Positions 12,040-21,769 of a stretch of 52,634 bases of DNA are shown here, in pieces. The stretch spans positions 1 through 52,634 of the forward strand of contig CAJXVR010000008.1 of assembly GCA_913061285.1 (NCBI GenBank). The letters are read 5' to 3'. Position 1 is the stretch's first letter. The number at the start of each line of letters is the position of its first letter. The notes below the pieces were generated by a model, which searched no databases, was not told the origin of the DNA, and saw nothing but the letters and a program-made list of their open reading frames with translations. The stretch comes from an uncultured Verrucomicrobiota bacterium (GTDB lineage: Bacteria > Verrucomicrobiota > Verrucomicrobiia > Limisphaerales > AAA164-E04). The position numbers and the translations under genes are program-made.

Positions 12040-14241
12040 GTGGCGAACCAAGATGTGATGAGTAAGCAGGATTCTTCCAAAGAGAGCGATCAGATTGATG
12101 GGTTGCTGGAGCGTTGGGAGCTCTTACGGGCCCAGGGGCAATCGCCGACGGTCGAGGAACTGTGTGTTGATTGCCCTGAGTTGGCCGAAGAATTAGAACG
12201 ACGTCTTAGCGAGCTGGAGAAAATCGGAGATCTGCTTGAGGAAGAGGGCGGCGGCGTGTCTGTCGATTCAGTTCAACCTTTTGATCTGATTCAACACGAT
12301 GAGGTTGAGCTGACACTTCACCTTAAAGAGTTGACCCTATTTGATCTCGGAGGAATGGGGGTTGTTGGCCGTGCGAAGGATTCTGAATTGCGCCGTGATG
12401 TCGCGGTCAAGTTCATGAAGCCCACAAGCAGTAGTCCGATTAATCAAGAACGCTTCTTGAACGAAGCGAAAGTAACAGGACGGATGGCCCATCCCGGCGT
12501 GCTACCCGTTTATGGCTACGGGCGAACGTCAGATAAACTGCCGTTCTATGCAATGCGATATGTGACAGGGCCGACCTTCGAGGAGGCGATCAACGACTAT
12601 CATCGCGAACGGAAGAATCAGACACGAAGGCAGCAGATTGTAAGTCTTCGCAAGCTGCTTACTCATTTTGTGTCTGTTGCTTATACCATTGCCTATGCCC
12701 ATGAACGAGGAGTGGTTCACTGTGATTTGAAACCTCGCAATATCTTGCTGGGAGCCTTTGGTGAGACCTACGTGATCGACTGGGGCTTGGCCGTTGGTGT
12801 GTCTCCTTCGAAAGGGAATTTTACGGGAGTGGCAGAACGTAGGGATGCTCATGGAGCAGGGACACAGGGCTATTCCCACCCAGATCAGTTGTCCGGAGAG
12901 AATCCTCCACACCGGGTTTGGGATATCTATGGGCTAGGCGCCGTACTTTATAAACTGCTGACCAATCGAGCGACGAACGATTTGCCTAAGAAGGAACCTG
13001 TTCTCGACAAGACTGCCAAGACTAGCGTTCCGATTCGAAACCCACGATCTGTCGAACGGAGTATTCCTGCGCCTCTGGAAAGTATTTGTCTCCAGGCATT
13101 GGGTGTCGAGGCGGAACATCACTACGAGCGAGCGAGTGAGGTTGCCGACGATGTAGAGAGATATTTGTCGGGCGAAGCGGTTGCGGGACATGCAGAGGCG
13201 TTTTGGGAGAAATTATTTCGTTGGCAACGGAGTCATCAGGGAGCAACGAAGATCGCCGGGATCTTACTGTTAATGTTGGTGACCGTATTGGTGGCTAGTT
13301 CCCTTTCTTTGTGGCGTTTTGCCGAGACGAATGAAACCAAGACGCGGGAGTCCTTGCAAACCGCCGTCAGGTTTGCTGCTCAGACGGTAGCTTTGGAAAT
13401 GAATAACCGTTGGCAGGCGTTGAATCTGGCTGCTCGTGACACAAAGTTGCTGCTGAGTCTTGAGAACTTGGACCCAGCATCCTTAGTCCATGGATCGGAA
13501 GTGTTACAGGCTCGGATCAAGTATCATCGTTATTCGTTCCAGGGTTTGAAGTCGGACTCGTGGTTTCTCTGCACGGCAATTGGGCAGCAGGTGGCTCGTT
13601 CCCCGGTGAGTAACCGTTCCACGGGAAATTTCTATGGACACCGGGACTACTTTCATGGGAATGGGCAAGACTATGCCGTGAGTGAGGAACACGGACTATT
13701 GCCCGGTGATCCCCCTTACATCGAACGGCCTCATCACTCGGTGGTTTATCAGAGCACCTCTGATCGCTCCCTAAAGGTAGCCTATTCTGTTCCCGTGTTC
13801 ACAAATCCAGGCACGGATGAGGAACGATTTCTAGGGGTGATAGGGATGTCTGTAAAATTGGGAGGATTCCGGATCTTGAGCGGTGCTCTTTTGGCAGACC
13901 ACCATTTGATCTTAGTCGATCTTCGGGATGATTGGCTCGAGGGGGAACCTAAGAAGGGTCTGATTCTTCACCATCCTCTGCTTGGAGAACAGGTGCAACA
14001 AGTGGGGGACGATTCCAAACGCCCTCGATTGGCAGAGGCCCTGGTCAAACGCCTGCTTACCCTCAGGTCGAACGATCCTAGTTTCTATCTAGAGGATTTT
14101 GTGGATCCCGTCACGGGTGTGAAGGAAGGTTCTTTAGCTGCATTTGCTAAAGTAATGGTGAGCATCGACGGTGAATTTGCCCGCGATTCCGGCTGGGCGG
14201 TGATTGTTAAGGAAGGGCGAGGCCCGCGAGGTTTTTTTTAA
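12040..14241 (+). CDS. Transmembrane Ser/Thr protein kinase with Cache-like sensor
   Basis: A 733-residue receptor-like kinase. Residues 1-90 form the acidic helical leader common in these kinases (VEELCVDCPELAEELERRL). The kinase domain (about 100-385) has a glycine loop GGMGVVGRA, the ATP-binding Lys in VAVKFMK, the catalytic loop HCDLKPRN (HRD changed to HCD, catalytic Asp kept) and DWG in place of DFG. It therefore looks active. One helix at about 402-425 (ILLLMLVTVLVASSLSL) crosses the membrane. The outer C-terminal part (about 430-730) resembles a double Cache sensor, with GHRDYFHG and a later SVPVFTNPG strand. The GTG at 12040 is used here; the ATG at 12058 is an alternative. It is paired with the upstream sigma factor gene, so it probably passes an external signal to transcription. 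Confidence 0.9.
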   Translation: MANQDVMSKQDSSKESDQIDGLLERWELLRAQGQSPTVEELCVDCPELAEELERRLSELEKIGDLLEEEGGGVSVDSVQPFDLIQHDEVELTLHLKELTLFDLGGMGVVGRAKDSELRRDVAVKFMKPTSSSPINQERFLNEAKVTGRMAHPGVLPVYGYGRTSDKLPFYAMRYVTGPTFEEAINDYHRERKNQTRRQQIVSLRKLLTHFVSVAYTIAYAHERGVVHCDLKPRNILLGAFGETYVIDWGLAVGVSPSKGNFTGVAERRDAHGAGTQGYSHPDQLSGENPPHRVWDIYGLGAVLYKLLTNRATNDLPKKEPVLDKTAKTSVPIRNPRSVERSIPAPLESICLQALGVEAEHHYERASEVADDVERYLSGEAVAGHAEAFWEKLFRWQRSHQGATKIAGILLLMLVTVLVASSLSLWRFAETNETKTRESLQTAVRFAAQTVALEMNNRWQALNLAARDTKLLLSLENLDPASLVHGSEVLQARIKYHRYSFQGLKSDSWFLCTAIGQQVARSPVSNRSTGNFYGHRDYFHGNGQDYAVSEEHGLLPGDPPYIERPHHSVVYQSTSDRSLKVAYSVPVFTNPGTDEERFLGVIGMSVKLGGFRILSGALLADHHLILVDLRDDWLEGEPKKGLILHHPLLGEQVQQVGDDSKRPRLAEALVKRLLTLRSNDPSFYLEDFVDPVTGVKEGSLAAFAKVMVSIDGEFARDSGWAVIVKEGRGPRGFF

Positions 14242-14433
14242 TGGCCGTGTCTTGACGAACACTCTTTGGGAGGCTGCGCTTTCTACAGTTCTGGTCGATT
14301 CTTCAATGCTGTGGTTTATCGGGTGACTCGAGCACAGAAAGAAAGATCCTGTGTCGTCCGCTTCTGATAAGAACGCAAGGTCCTAGTCACTGACGGCGCG
14401 ACTCAAAGAGCAAGTGACGCCGCTGGCAGAGGC

Positions 14434-15882
14434 CTAGTACTGTAGGGAAGCAGCAGCCAGTTCGGCGATCTTCAGCACACGGTCTGGCATGATTCCGAGA
14501 TACAACATACCGACCAAACCAGCAAGGAGTGTGAAACGAATCGGCCCCGATGTGGTGATAGGAGAGGTGTCTGGCGTTTCCTTGGACCAGTAAATGGCGC
14601 GAATGACGCCAAAGTAATAGTAAATTGAAATCGCGACGCCAACGACAGCGACTCCAGCGAGAAGGTAGTAGGCGCTGTAGCTGGATGCCTGTTCGATGAC
14701 GGCCCGAACCAGGAGAAACTTTCCAAAGAATCCTGCTAGAGGAGGAATTCCGGCGAGAGAAACCATTGAGAGGGTCAACGCAAAGGCCAAGAATGGGGAT
14801 CGTTCGTTGAGTCCGGCTAGGCTTGAAATATCTTCATTGCCAGCGCTGCGGCTTACCAGTGTGATGACCGTAAAGGCCGTTAGGATCGTAAAGAGGTAAC
14901 CGCCAAGATAGTAGAGAATCGCTGTTGAGCCTGAGGGGCTTAGGGCGGCGATACCCAGCATCAAATAACCCGCATTGGCGATACTTGAGTAACCAAGCAA
15001 GCGTTTGAGGTTACGCTGTGGCAGGGCACAGAGATTTCCGTAGAGGATTGTGAGTGCCGCCATTGCCATGAATAAGTGTTCCCAACTCAGAGCCAACTCG
15101 GGCACCGCCGAATAGAGAACTCTAAGGATCAGGACAAAGCCAGTTGCCTTAGAGCCGATCGCGAGGAACGCAGTGGCTGGCGTGGGGGCGCCTTGGTAGA
15201 CGTCGGGCGTCCATATCTGATAGGGAAATGCGGCGATCTTGAACCCGAGACCTGCGAGGACGAAAAGGATTCCAAGTTTGAAGATATTGGACTCAAGGGT
15301 TAGCTCCGATTTTGCAGCGATGTCAGAAAATGCCATGCTACCCGAAATACCGTAAACGAGGGCGATGCCATAGACGAGAAAAGCCGAAGAGAGCGCCCCT
15401 AGAATGAGGTACTTGACGCCAGCTTCTAGCGATTGCATTCGGTTTTTCATGAAGCTGGTGAGAATATAGAAGGTGATGGTCACGACTTCTAGTGACACAA
15501 AGACCATCACGAAATTATTGGCGGACGCGGCGAACATCATTCCTGAGAGCGCAAAGACACTGAGGGTATAGAATTCTGAAATTCCGGATTCGATCCGCGG
15601 CGCAAATTCTACCGATAGGATCAGTACGCCTATCGTTGCCAGCAAGAAAAGCTGCTTGAAGAAGAGTGCAAGATGGTCGTGAACAAACATGCCGCCAAAG
15701 GCCGTTTGAGGAACATCGGTCACCGGAACGAAAAAGGAACCTACCAATACGAGCCCCAAGCCAGCGGCTCCTAGATAGCCGAGGAGGTGCTTTCGTTGGG
15801 GTTTCGTCCAGAGGTCAAGGAGCAAGAGCGCCACGCCCACAAGTACGACGGCAATCTCAAGAATGCAGAGCGATATGTTCAT
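14434..15882 (-). CDS. nuoN: NADH-quinone oxidoreductase subunit N
   Basis: 482-residue antiporter-like membrane subunit of complex I, one of three that carry proton translocation in the membrane arm. About 14 hydrophobic helices are visible. YQIWTPDVYQGAPTPATAFLAIGSKATGF is recognisable in part as the conserved lysine/proline region, and LLGYSSIANAGYLMLG follows. Last gene of the minus-strand operon, 18 bases after nuoM. The 192 bases between its stop and the convergent kinase stop hold no gene. Confidence 0.97.
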   Translation of the reverse strand: MNISLCILEIAVVLVGVALLLLDLWTKPQRKHLLGYLGAAGLGLVLVGSFFVPVTDVPQTAFGGMFVHDHLALFFKQLFLLATIGVLILSVEFAPRIESGISEFYTLSVFALSGMMFAASANNFVMVFVSLEVVTITFYILTSFMKNRMQSLEAGVKYLILGALSSAFLVYGIALVYGISGSMAFSDIAAKSELTLESNIFKLGILFVLAGLGFKIAAFPYQIWTPDVYQGAPTPATAFLAIGSKATGFVLILRVLYSAVPELALSWEHLFMAMAALTILYGNLCALPQRNLKRLLGYSSIANAGYLMLGIAALSPSGSTAILYYLGGYLFTILTAFTVITLVSRSAGNEDISSLAGLNERSPFLAFALTLSMVSLAGIPPLAGFFGKFLLVRAVIEQASSYSAYYLLAGVAVVGVAISIYYYFGVIRAIYWSKETPDTSPITTSGPIRFTLLAGLVGMLYLGIMPDRVLKIAELAAASLQY

Positions 15883-15900
15883 TTATTCTCGGGTCTTCAA

Positions 15901-17463
15901 TCAAAAATCTACGCGAACAGCTGTCGGTGTGTTCTGCCCTAGGAGAGCAGCGGACGGAGCTACGATTTGAGCCGTTGTGTCGTTCGCTTGATTGATCAAC
16001 GGTTCTACGCTTTGTGAAACTCGGTCGGTCAAAAGTCTTGGATAGACTCCAAAGATTACCAAGAGGATGACGAGCACAAGAAAAGGAAACTTTGTAGTCA
16101 GTGTGCTGGCGTCATTGAACTGACTGTTTTCTTCGCTCAAGGCGCCGTGGAGAATATTGCGGATTGCTCGTAGACAGTAAACAGCTCCGATGATGAGAGC
16201 TCCCCAAGCGCCGGCCACCACAAACCAAGGAAGTGATTCCCAGGCACCGAAGAGAACGAGAATTTCTCCAGCAAAATTAGCGAAGCCGGGAACGCCGCAG
16301 CCGGCAAGCATGGCGATCACGAGGCAGACGCCAATGAATGGGATCTTTTGAAGGAGGCCGCCAAGCTGACTGATTTCGACCGAACCTTTCTCATGGTAAA
16401 GGTAGCCACTCAAACCGAAAGAAAGAGCGGCGAGAAGGCCGTGTGCCACCATTATGGCGACGGCACCGGTGATACCAATGAGGCTCAGACTAGCGATGCC
16501 GATAAAGGCCATGCCCATATGAGCAACGCTTGAGTTACCAATGAGGAAATTGAGATCTTTTTGGCGCATCGCGACCCATCCGCAATAGAGGATGTTTCCT
16601 AAGGCGAGGAAACAGAAAACTTCAAGCCATGCTCGGATGCCCTCGGGTACCATAGGGATGGCGAGTCGAATCAGGCCGTAGAGACCGAATTTTTTGAGAA
16701 CACCAGCGTGGAGCATTGCTGCGGGTGTTGGCGCTGCTCCGTATCCTACAGGTGCCCAGGTGTGAAGTGGCCACAGCGATACCAGGATACCGAAACCGAA
16801 GAGGAGGAGTGGGAAAATGACTTTTTGCTGATCAACCGGGATGGGGTTCTCTTTGACATGATTGGTGAGTTCGATCATGTCGAAGGTTTGAGCGCCCGAT
16901 TGAACATAGAGAGCGACAAGTCCAACCAAAGCGAGCATCGCTCCGATAGTTAGATAGATAGTGATTTTAAACGTGGCATAGTTCCGATCTTCACCTCGGC
17001 CCCAGACACCGATCATGATAAAGGTAGGGACAAGTGCCAATTCGTGGAAGAAGTAGAAGAAAAAGACATCCAAGGAGGCAAAGGCACCTAGAATACCGCC
17101 AACCATGACCAAGAAGAGGAAATAGAAATCGCGTTCTCTCCGATTAATACCCCAGCAAGCGAAACTAGCTGCCAGGGCGACGGCTGCGCCCATGAGAATG
17201 AGGCCGACGTTGATGCCATCCACCCCAACTTGGTAATTGATACCAATGGACTCGACCCAAGCGACCTTCTGATAGAATTTAAAGCCCCCAGGACCCGATG
17301 CCATTTGGGGGTAAAAAAGGAACATGCCCAAGGAGAGCAGAAAAGTGATTCCGGCCGCACCTCGTGCAATAATCTGGTAGAGATAGCTATAGCCTCGCGG
17401 AACGAATAGCAGGCCAATCGCCGCGATTAACGGAGTAGCAATAATGAACGAGAGGAGTGACAT
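15901..17463 (-). CDS. nuoM: NADH-quinone oxidoreductase subunit M
   Basis: 520-residue antiporter-like subunit of the complex I membrane arm. Family motifs include FFYFFHELALVPTFIMIGVWG with the key membrane Glu, LWPLHTWAPVGYGAAPTPAA, and IGNSSVAHMGMAFIGIASL. The length is normal. It starts 6 bases after the nuoL stop, so translation is probably coupled. Confidence 0.98.
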   Translation of the reverse strand: MSLLSFIIATPLIAAIGLLFVPRGYSYLYQIIARGAAGITFLLSLGMFLFYPQMASGPGGFKFYQKVAWVESIGINYQVGVDGINVGLILMGAAVALAASFACWGINRRERDFYFLFLVMVGGILGAFASLDVFFFYFFHELALVPTFIMIGVWGRGEDRNYATFKITIYLTIGAMLALVGLVALYVQSGAQTFDMIELTNHVKENPIPVDQQKVIFPLLLFGFGILVSLWPLHTWAPVGYGAAPTPAAMLHAGVLKKFGLYGLIRLAIPMVPEGIRAWLEVFCFLALGNILYCGWVAMRQKDLNFLIGNSSVAHMGMAFIGIASLSLIGITGAVAIMVAHGLLAALSFGLSGYLYHEKGSVEISQLGGLLQKIPFIGVCLVIAMLAGCGVPGFANFAGEILVLFGAWESLPWFVVAGAWGALIIGAVYCLRAIRNILHGALSEENSQFNDASTLTTKFPFLVLVILLVIFGVYPRLLTDRVSQSVEPLINQANDTTAQIVAPSAALLGQNTPTAVRVDF

Positions 17464-17469
17464 AATTGG

Positions 17470-19326
17470 CTAGAGGACGTTGCGACCGACGACGAAATAG
17501 ATAATCACGGCGATGCCAAGGACAAAGAGGAACGCGTAGGTTTGAATGTTTCCAGTCTGGAGCATTCTGAGCGCGCGGCCTGTCAGGTCGGCACCTCCAT
17601 GGACGCCTCGGACAATGAGACCTGAGAGGACCCAGCGATCCATCCACGCGGCTATTTGCGAAAGCGTTTCATGCGTGACGAGAATGAGAAAGTCGTAAAT
17701 CTCATCGATGTAGAATCGATTTCTCAAGATCGACGAAAAGCCACCGAGATGACGTTGGATCGGATCAGCCTCGGCATTCCAATAAAGAGCGAAAGCGACA
17801 CTGGCACCGAAGATGACTGCAAGAAAACTGAATGCCATTGCAAGCGTGGCGTGAGCATGTGCTCCATGGTGCTCGAGGCCAAGTCCGTGGCTGGCAAATC
17901 CTTCAATACCGAGGAATCCGGCAATTGCAGAGGCGACGGCAAGAATGATCAAAGGCAGGCTCATGACTCGTGGCGATTCCTTGGCATCCTCGGCTGCTTT
18001 TGTGCGAGCAGTACCGTGAAAGGTGATAAAGAAGAGTCGCAACATGTACCAGGTCGTTAAGGCGGCGACTACAACCCCTATTCCGAAGAGAATACCATTC
18101 CCACCATGGGCCGTATCAGCAGCGGAAGCCAACACAGCATCCTTACTGAAGAAACCTGAGAGCGGGAAGACGCCACAAAGAGCTAATGTGCCGAGAAGGA
18201 AGGTCCAATAGGTCGTCGGCATCTTCTCTCGGAGGCCACCCATTTGCCAGATGTCTTGCTTGTGATGGACGGCGTAGATTACCGAGCCCGCACCGAGGAA
18301 AAGGAGCGCTTTGAAAAAGGCATGGGTTGTTAAGTGAAACATCGCTGCTGCCGGAGCATGAACTCCCACGGCCATTACCATGTAGCCGAGTTGCGAAAGG
18401 GTGGAGTAAGCGAGAATGCGTTTGATGTCGTCTTGCTGCAGAGCCATCAGCGCGGCGAGCAGGGCGGTGATGCCTCCGATCCAAGAGATGACGGTGAGGG
18501 CATCAGGAGAGAAGACGAAATAAACTCGGCACAGCATGTAAACACCAGCGGCTACCATGGTTGCAGCGTGGATAAGGGCACTTACGGGTGTTGGGCCTTC
18601 CATGGCATCCGGGAGCCAAACATGCAGTGGGAATTGGGCAGACTTGCCAACGGCTCCACAAAAGACAAGAAGTCCAGCAACCGTTGCCAGCGTACCGAGC
18701 ACTTCAGGGTTGGCGGCGAACACCTCTTTTAGATCAGTGAAATTGAGCGAACCGGCCAGGCCCCAGATCATGATGATACCGAGGATAAAACCAAAATCGC
18801 CCATTCGGTTGGAAAGAAAAGCTTTCTTAGCCGCATCTGCCGCCGAGGGCTTCTCAAACCAAAAACCGATAAGGAGATAACTCGAGACACCAACCAATTC
18901 CCAGAAGATGAACATCTGGACAAAGTCGGTTGCTAGGACGATCCCAAGCATGGAGAAAGTGAAAAGGCTTAGGCTTCCGAAATAACGGGAGTAGGACTTG
19001 TCGCCTTGCATATAGGCTTGGGAGTAGATGTGAATGAGTGAACCGACTCCCGTGACAACGAGAAGCATCAAGATGCTTAGTGAATCGATGCGTACGCCAA
19101 AACCAATCTCGAGTCCAGCCGCTTGGAGCCAGGTGATGGCCCCTTCTTGAGAACCGCTTCCGGTCATCAAATGGTTGATAAAGAGGATCAGACTGAGAAT
19201 AAACCCAGAGCCAATGGCTCCTATCGAGATCTTAGCACTAAGCTGTTGATCCTTGTGGGCTGCAAAAGCGATTCCCAACGCTGAAAGGAGGGGCAGAAAG
19301 AGAATGATCCAAGCTAAGGTCAGCAT
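17470..19326 (-). CDS. nuoL: NADH-quinone oxidoreductase subunit L
   Basis: 618-residue distal antiporter-like subunit of complex I. Visible signatures are FIFWELVGVSSYLLIGFW, FPLHVWLPDAMEGPTPVSAL and AYSTLSQLGYMVMAVG. The C-terminal part that forms the lateral helix is present, so the protein looks complete. It lies 13 bases after nuoK in the operon. Confidence 0.98.
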   Translation of the reverse strand: MLTLAWIILFLPLLSALGIAFAAHKDQQLSAKISIGAIGSGFILSLILFINHLMTGSGSQEGAITWLQAAGLEIGFGVRIDSLSILMLLVVTGVGSLIHIYSQAYMQGDKSYSRYFGSLSLFTFSMLGIVLATDFVQMFIFWELVGVSSYLLIGFWFEKPSAADAAKKAFLSNRMGDFGFILGIIMIWGLAGSLNFTDLKEVFAANPEVLGTLATVAGLLVFCGAVGKSAQFPLHVWLPDAMEGPTPVSALIHAATMVAAGVYMLCRVYFVFSPDALTVISWIGGITALLAALMALQQDDIKRILAYSTLSQLGYMVMAVGVHAPAAAMFHLTTHAFFKALLFLGAGSVIYAVHHKQDIWQMGGLREKMPTTYWTFLLGTLALCGVFPLSGFFSKDAVLASAADTAHGGNGILFGIGVVVAALTTWYMLRLFFITFHGTARTKAAEDAKESPRVMSLPLIILAVASAIAGFLGIEGFASHGLGLEHHGAHAHATLAMAFSFLAVIFGASVAFALYWNAEADPIQRHLGGFSSILRNRFYIDEIYDFLILVTHETLSQIAAWMDRWVLSGLIVRGVHGGADLTGRALRMLQTGNIQTYAFLFVLGIAVIIYFVVGRNVL

Positions 19327-19339
19327 CGTATCGATCGTA

Positions 19340-19645
19340 TCAGAGTTTCAAAGTTGCAAGATCCTCGACATTCGTTGTCTGACGTCTTCGGAAGAGCGCG
19401 ACGATGAGGGCGAGCCCCACGGCGACTTCGGAGGCAGCGACAGTGATGATGAAGAACACCATGAGTTGTCCGTCGAGGTTGTCGTTAAAGCGAGAGAATG
19501 CGACGAGAGCGAGATTGGCGGCATTGAGCATGAGCTCAAGCGACATATAAATGAGAATCAAGTTGCGTCGCATGACGACGCCCAACAGACCAATGCTGAA
19601 GAGCAAGGCACTGACGACCAGATAGTGTTCGAGTCCAACCTGCAT
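19340..19645 (-). CDS. nuoK: NADH-quinone oxidoreductase subunit K
   Basis: 101-residue, three-helix complex I subunit. [20 protein letters not shown] contains the membrane Glu that belongs to the central hydrophilic axis, followed by [12 protein letters not shown] and the second Glu-bearing helix [18 protein letters not shown]. Its start codon abuts the nuoJ stop with no gap. Confidence 0.98.
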   Translation of the reverse strand: MQVGLEHYLVVSALLFSIGLLGVVMRRNLILIYMSLELMLNAANLALVAFSRFNDNLDGQLMVFFIITVAASEVAVGLALIVALFRRRQTTNVEDLATLKL

Positions 19646-20146
19646 CTATTTAAGCTCCTTTTTGCTCAGAAGAATCACCCCAACCATCGCGATGAGGAGG
19701 AGGATGCCCATGATTTCAAACGGTAAGACGTATTGGGTGAATAGTGCCGTTCCCAAGGCTCGCGTGCTTCCCTCAAGCTCGGGAGTGAGCCCGGCCCCGA
19801 CATTTGATGTTGTGATCGTCTTTACCATCACAAGAGCGATTGAGAGGAGTCCAATACCGCCCGTAATCGCACCAAAGAACTGGAATCGTCGTTTTTCTTC
19901 TTGGTTAATATCCAGAAGCATAATGACGAAGAGAAAGAGAACAATCACTGCGCCTGCGTAAACCATCACTTGAATGACCGCGAGGAAGAAAGCGTGGAGC
20001 AGAACGAAGAGCCCGGCCATCGACACAATAGTCATCACCAAGAACATCGCGCTTGTGACCGGATTGCGACTAAACGGATTTGCCACGACCAGCACGCCAA
20101 AGACGAGGGTCAAGGTTGATAGGAGGTAGAATAAAATGTCAGTCAT
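19646..20146 (-). CDS. nuoJ: NADH-quinone oxidoreductase subunit J
   Basis: 166-residue, five-helix complex I subunit near the quinone site. AFFLAVIQVMVYAGAVIVLFLFVIML is the characteristic third helix with the conserved Tyr-Ala-Gly-Ala stretch. A GGAGG-like ribosome site would be read just upstream on the minus strand only weakly. The gene sits between nuoI (28-base gap) and nuoK (no gap). Confidence 0.97.
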   Translation of the reverse strand: MTDILFYLLSTLTLVFGVLVVANPFSRNPVTSAMFLVMTIVSMAGLFVLLHAFFLAVIQVMVYAGAVIVLFLFVIMLLDINQEEKRRFQFFGAITGGIGLLSIALVMVKTITTSNVGAGLTPELEGSTRALGTALFTQYVLPFEIMGILLLIAMVGVILLSKKELK

Positions 20147-20174
20147 CGTGAGAGAACTTCACTTTGGGATCTCA

Positions 20175-20705
20175 CTAGGCGATGCCTTGCGCCTTGGCTT
20201 CTTGGTTCTTTTTGGCCCACTTCATGATGTCGTCCTGATGGGTGCCGCCTAGCTCCAGGAGTTTGTCCTTGTGATAAATCATTTCCTCACGAGATTCGCC
20301 GGTGAGGGAGTAGTCTTTCTGCAGGAAGATGGCCTCCTCAGGACAAACTTCTTGGCAGAATCCACAGAAGATACAGCGGAGCATGTTGATCTCAAAATCT
20401 GCTGGCTCCTTTTCCACGTTCCCAGTGGATTTGTTCACCTTAGGTCCGGGAGGAGTGATCTTAATCGCCTTGGGTGGACAAACGAATTCGCAGAGCTGAC
20501 ATGAGACGCATTTCGTGCGGGCATCTTGGTCTTTAACCAAATATGGAGCCCCGCGATAGCCCTCGGGAACAACCCATCGCTCTTCGGGATATTGCATCGT
20601 CACCTTCTTCTTAAAGAAGTGACGCACTGTGACTCGGAATCCGCTAATGATTGCGGGAATGTAAAGGCGTTCCCACCAGCTAAGTTCTTTTCGTTGAACG
20701 ATCAT
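20175..20705 (-). CDS. nuoI: NADH-quinone oxidoreductase subunit I, 2[4Fe-4S]
   Basis: 176-residue ferredoxin-like subunit that passes electrons to cluster N2. Two cysteine sets are complete: CVSCQLCEFVCP and CIFCGFCQEVCP, giving clusters N6a and N6b. The N-terminal helix is amphipathic and the C-terminal extension is charged. It lies 13 bases after nuoH. Confidence 0.98.
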   Translation of the reverse strand: MIVQRKELSWWERLYIPAIISGFRVTVRHFFKKKVTMQYPEERWVVPEGYRGAPYLVKDQDARTKCVSCQLCEFVCPPKAIKITPPGPKVNKSTGNVEKEPADFEINMLRCIFCGFCQEVCPEEAIFLQKDYSLTGESREEMIYHKDKLLELGGTHQDDIMKWAKKNQEAKAQGIA

Positions 20706-20718
20706 CGGTTTGCCTCTT

Positions 20719-21759
20719 TTAGCGAGTGATCCATAGTAAACAGGCGGTGATCACGATATTGAGTAGCGCGAGCGGAAGAAAGCGTCGCCATCCGAGATCC
20801 ATGAGCTGGTCATAGCGGAAGCGAGGTAGCATCCAGCGAACCCAGATAAAGAGACCCATGAAGATGGAAAGTTTGCCCACGAAGATGCCGATATGGAGCA
20901 GTCCTCCAAGAATTGTGGTTGCTGGTGTATCGAGTCCCATGAAGGGTAAGGTCCAACCGCCAAGGAAGAGTGTTACCATGAGGGCAGAGACAGAAATCAT
21001 GGCGGCGTATTCACCGAGGAAAAAGAGCGCGAATTTCATGGAGCTGTACTCGGTATGATAGCCAGAAACCAATTCAGTTTCCGATTCTGGCATATCGAAC
21101 GGGAGACGGTTCGTTTCGGCGAAAGCGGCTACGAGGAAAATGATGAATGCCAAGGGTTGCTTGAAGATCAACCATGCCCCGCTAGCCTGGTATTCAATCA
21201 CTTTCCCGAGGTTGAGATCCCCAACCAACATGAAGAGAGGGACGACCGACATGCCCATGGCGATTTCGTAGGAAATCATTTGAGCACTCGCCCGAATCCC
21301 ACCGAAGAAGGGATACTTCGAGTTTGAAGCGTAACCAGCGAGGACAATGCCATAAACGCCTAGTGAGACGACGCTGAAGGTGAATAGAATTCCAACATTG
21401 AGATTCGCTATGACCATGTTCTGGCCACCGAGGGTGGATCCAAAGGGGATCACGGCAATGGTCAGAAACGGTGGGACCATCGCGATTGCCGGGGCTAACC
21501 AAAAGTAAGCCTTTCGAACGTGATTCGGAGTGAAATCCTCTTTTAAGAGAAACTTGAGACCATCAGCAATGGGTTGAAGCAATCCAAAAGGTCCCACGCG
21601 ATTGGGTCCGATACGATCTTGGATTGCTGCGGAAATTCGGCGCTCCGCCATGACGGAGTAAGAAATCATCGGCATCAAGACGGCCACTACCATAACCACC
21701 TTGAGGAGGCCAAAGAGGAGGATCGCCTGAATCGAATTTGCTTCGCTTAACGCTTCCAT
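20719..21759 (-). CDS. nuoH: NADH-quinone oxidoreductase subunit H
   Basis: 346-residue, eight-helix subunit that builds the quinone tunnel between the membrane and peripheral arms. AAIQDRIGPNRVGPFGLLQP, GGIRASAQMISYEIAMG, FAETNRLPFDMPESETELV and GYHTEYSSMKF are all hallmark sequences. I chose the ATG at 21759; the frame opens one codon earlier at a TTG. It lies 10 bases after nuoG. Confidence 0.98.
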   Translation of the reverse strand: MEALSEANSIQAILLFGLLKVVMVVAVLMPMISYSVMAERRISAAIQDRIGPNRVGPFGLLQPIADGLKFLLKEDFTPNHVRKAYFWLAPAIAMVPPFLTIAVIPFGSTLGGQNMVIANLNVGILFTFSVVSLGVYGIVLAGYASNSKYPFFGGIRASAQMISYEIAMGMSVVPLFMLVGDLNLGKVIEYQASGAWLIFKQPLAFIIFLVAAFAETNRLPFDMPESETELVSGYHTEYSSMKFALFFLGEYAAMISVSALMVTLFLGGWTLPFMGLDTPATTILGGLLHIGIFVGKLSIFMGLFIWVRWMLPRFRYDQLMDLGWRRFLPLALLNIVITACLLWITR

Positions 21760-21769
21760 CAAAAAATCT

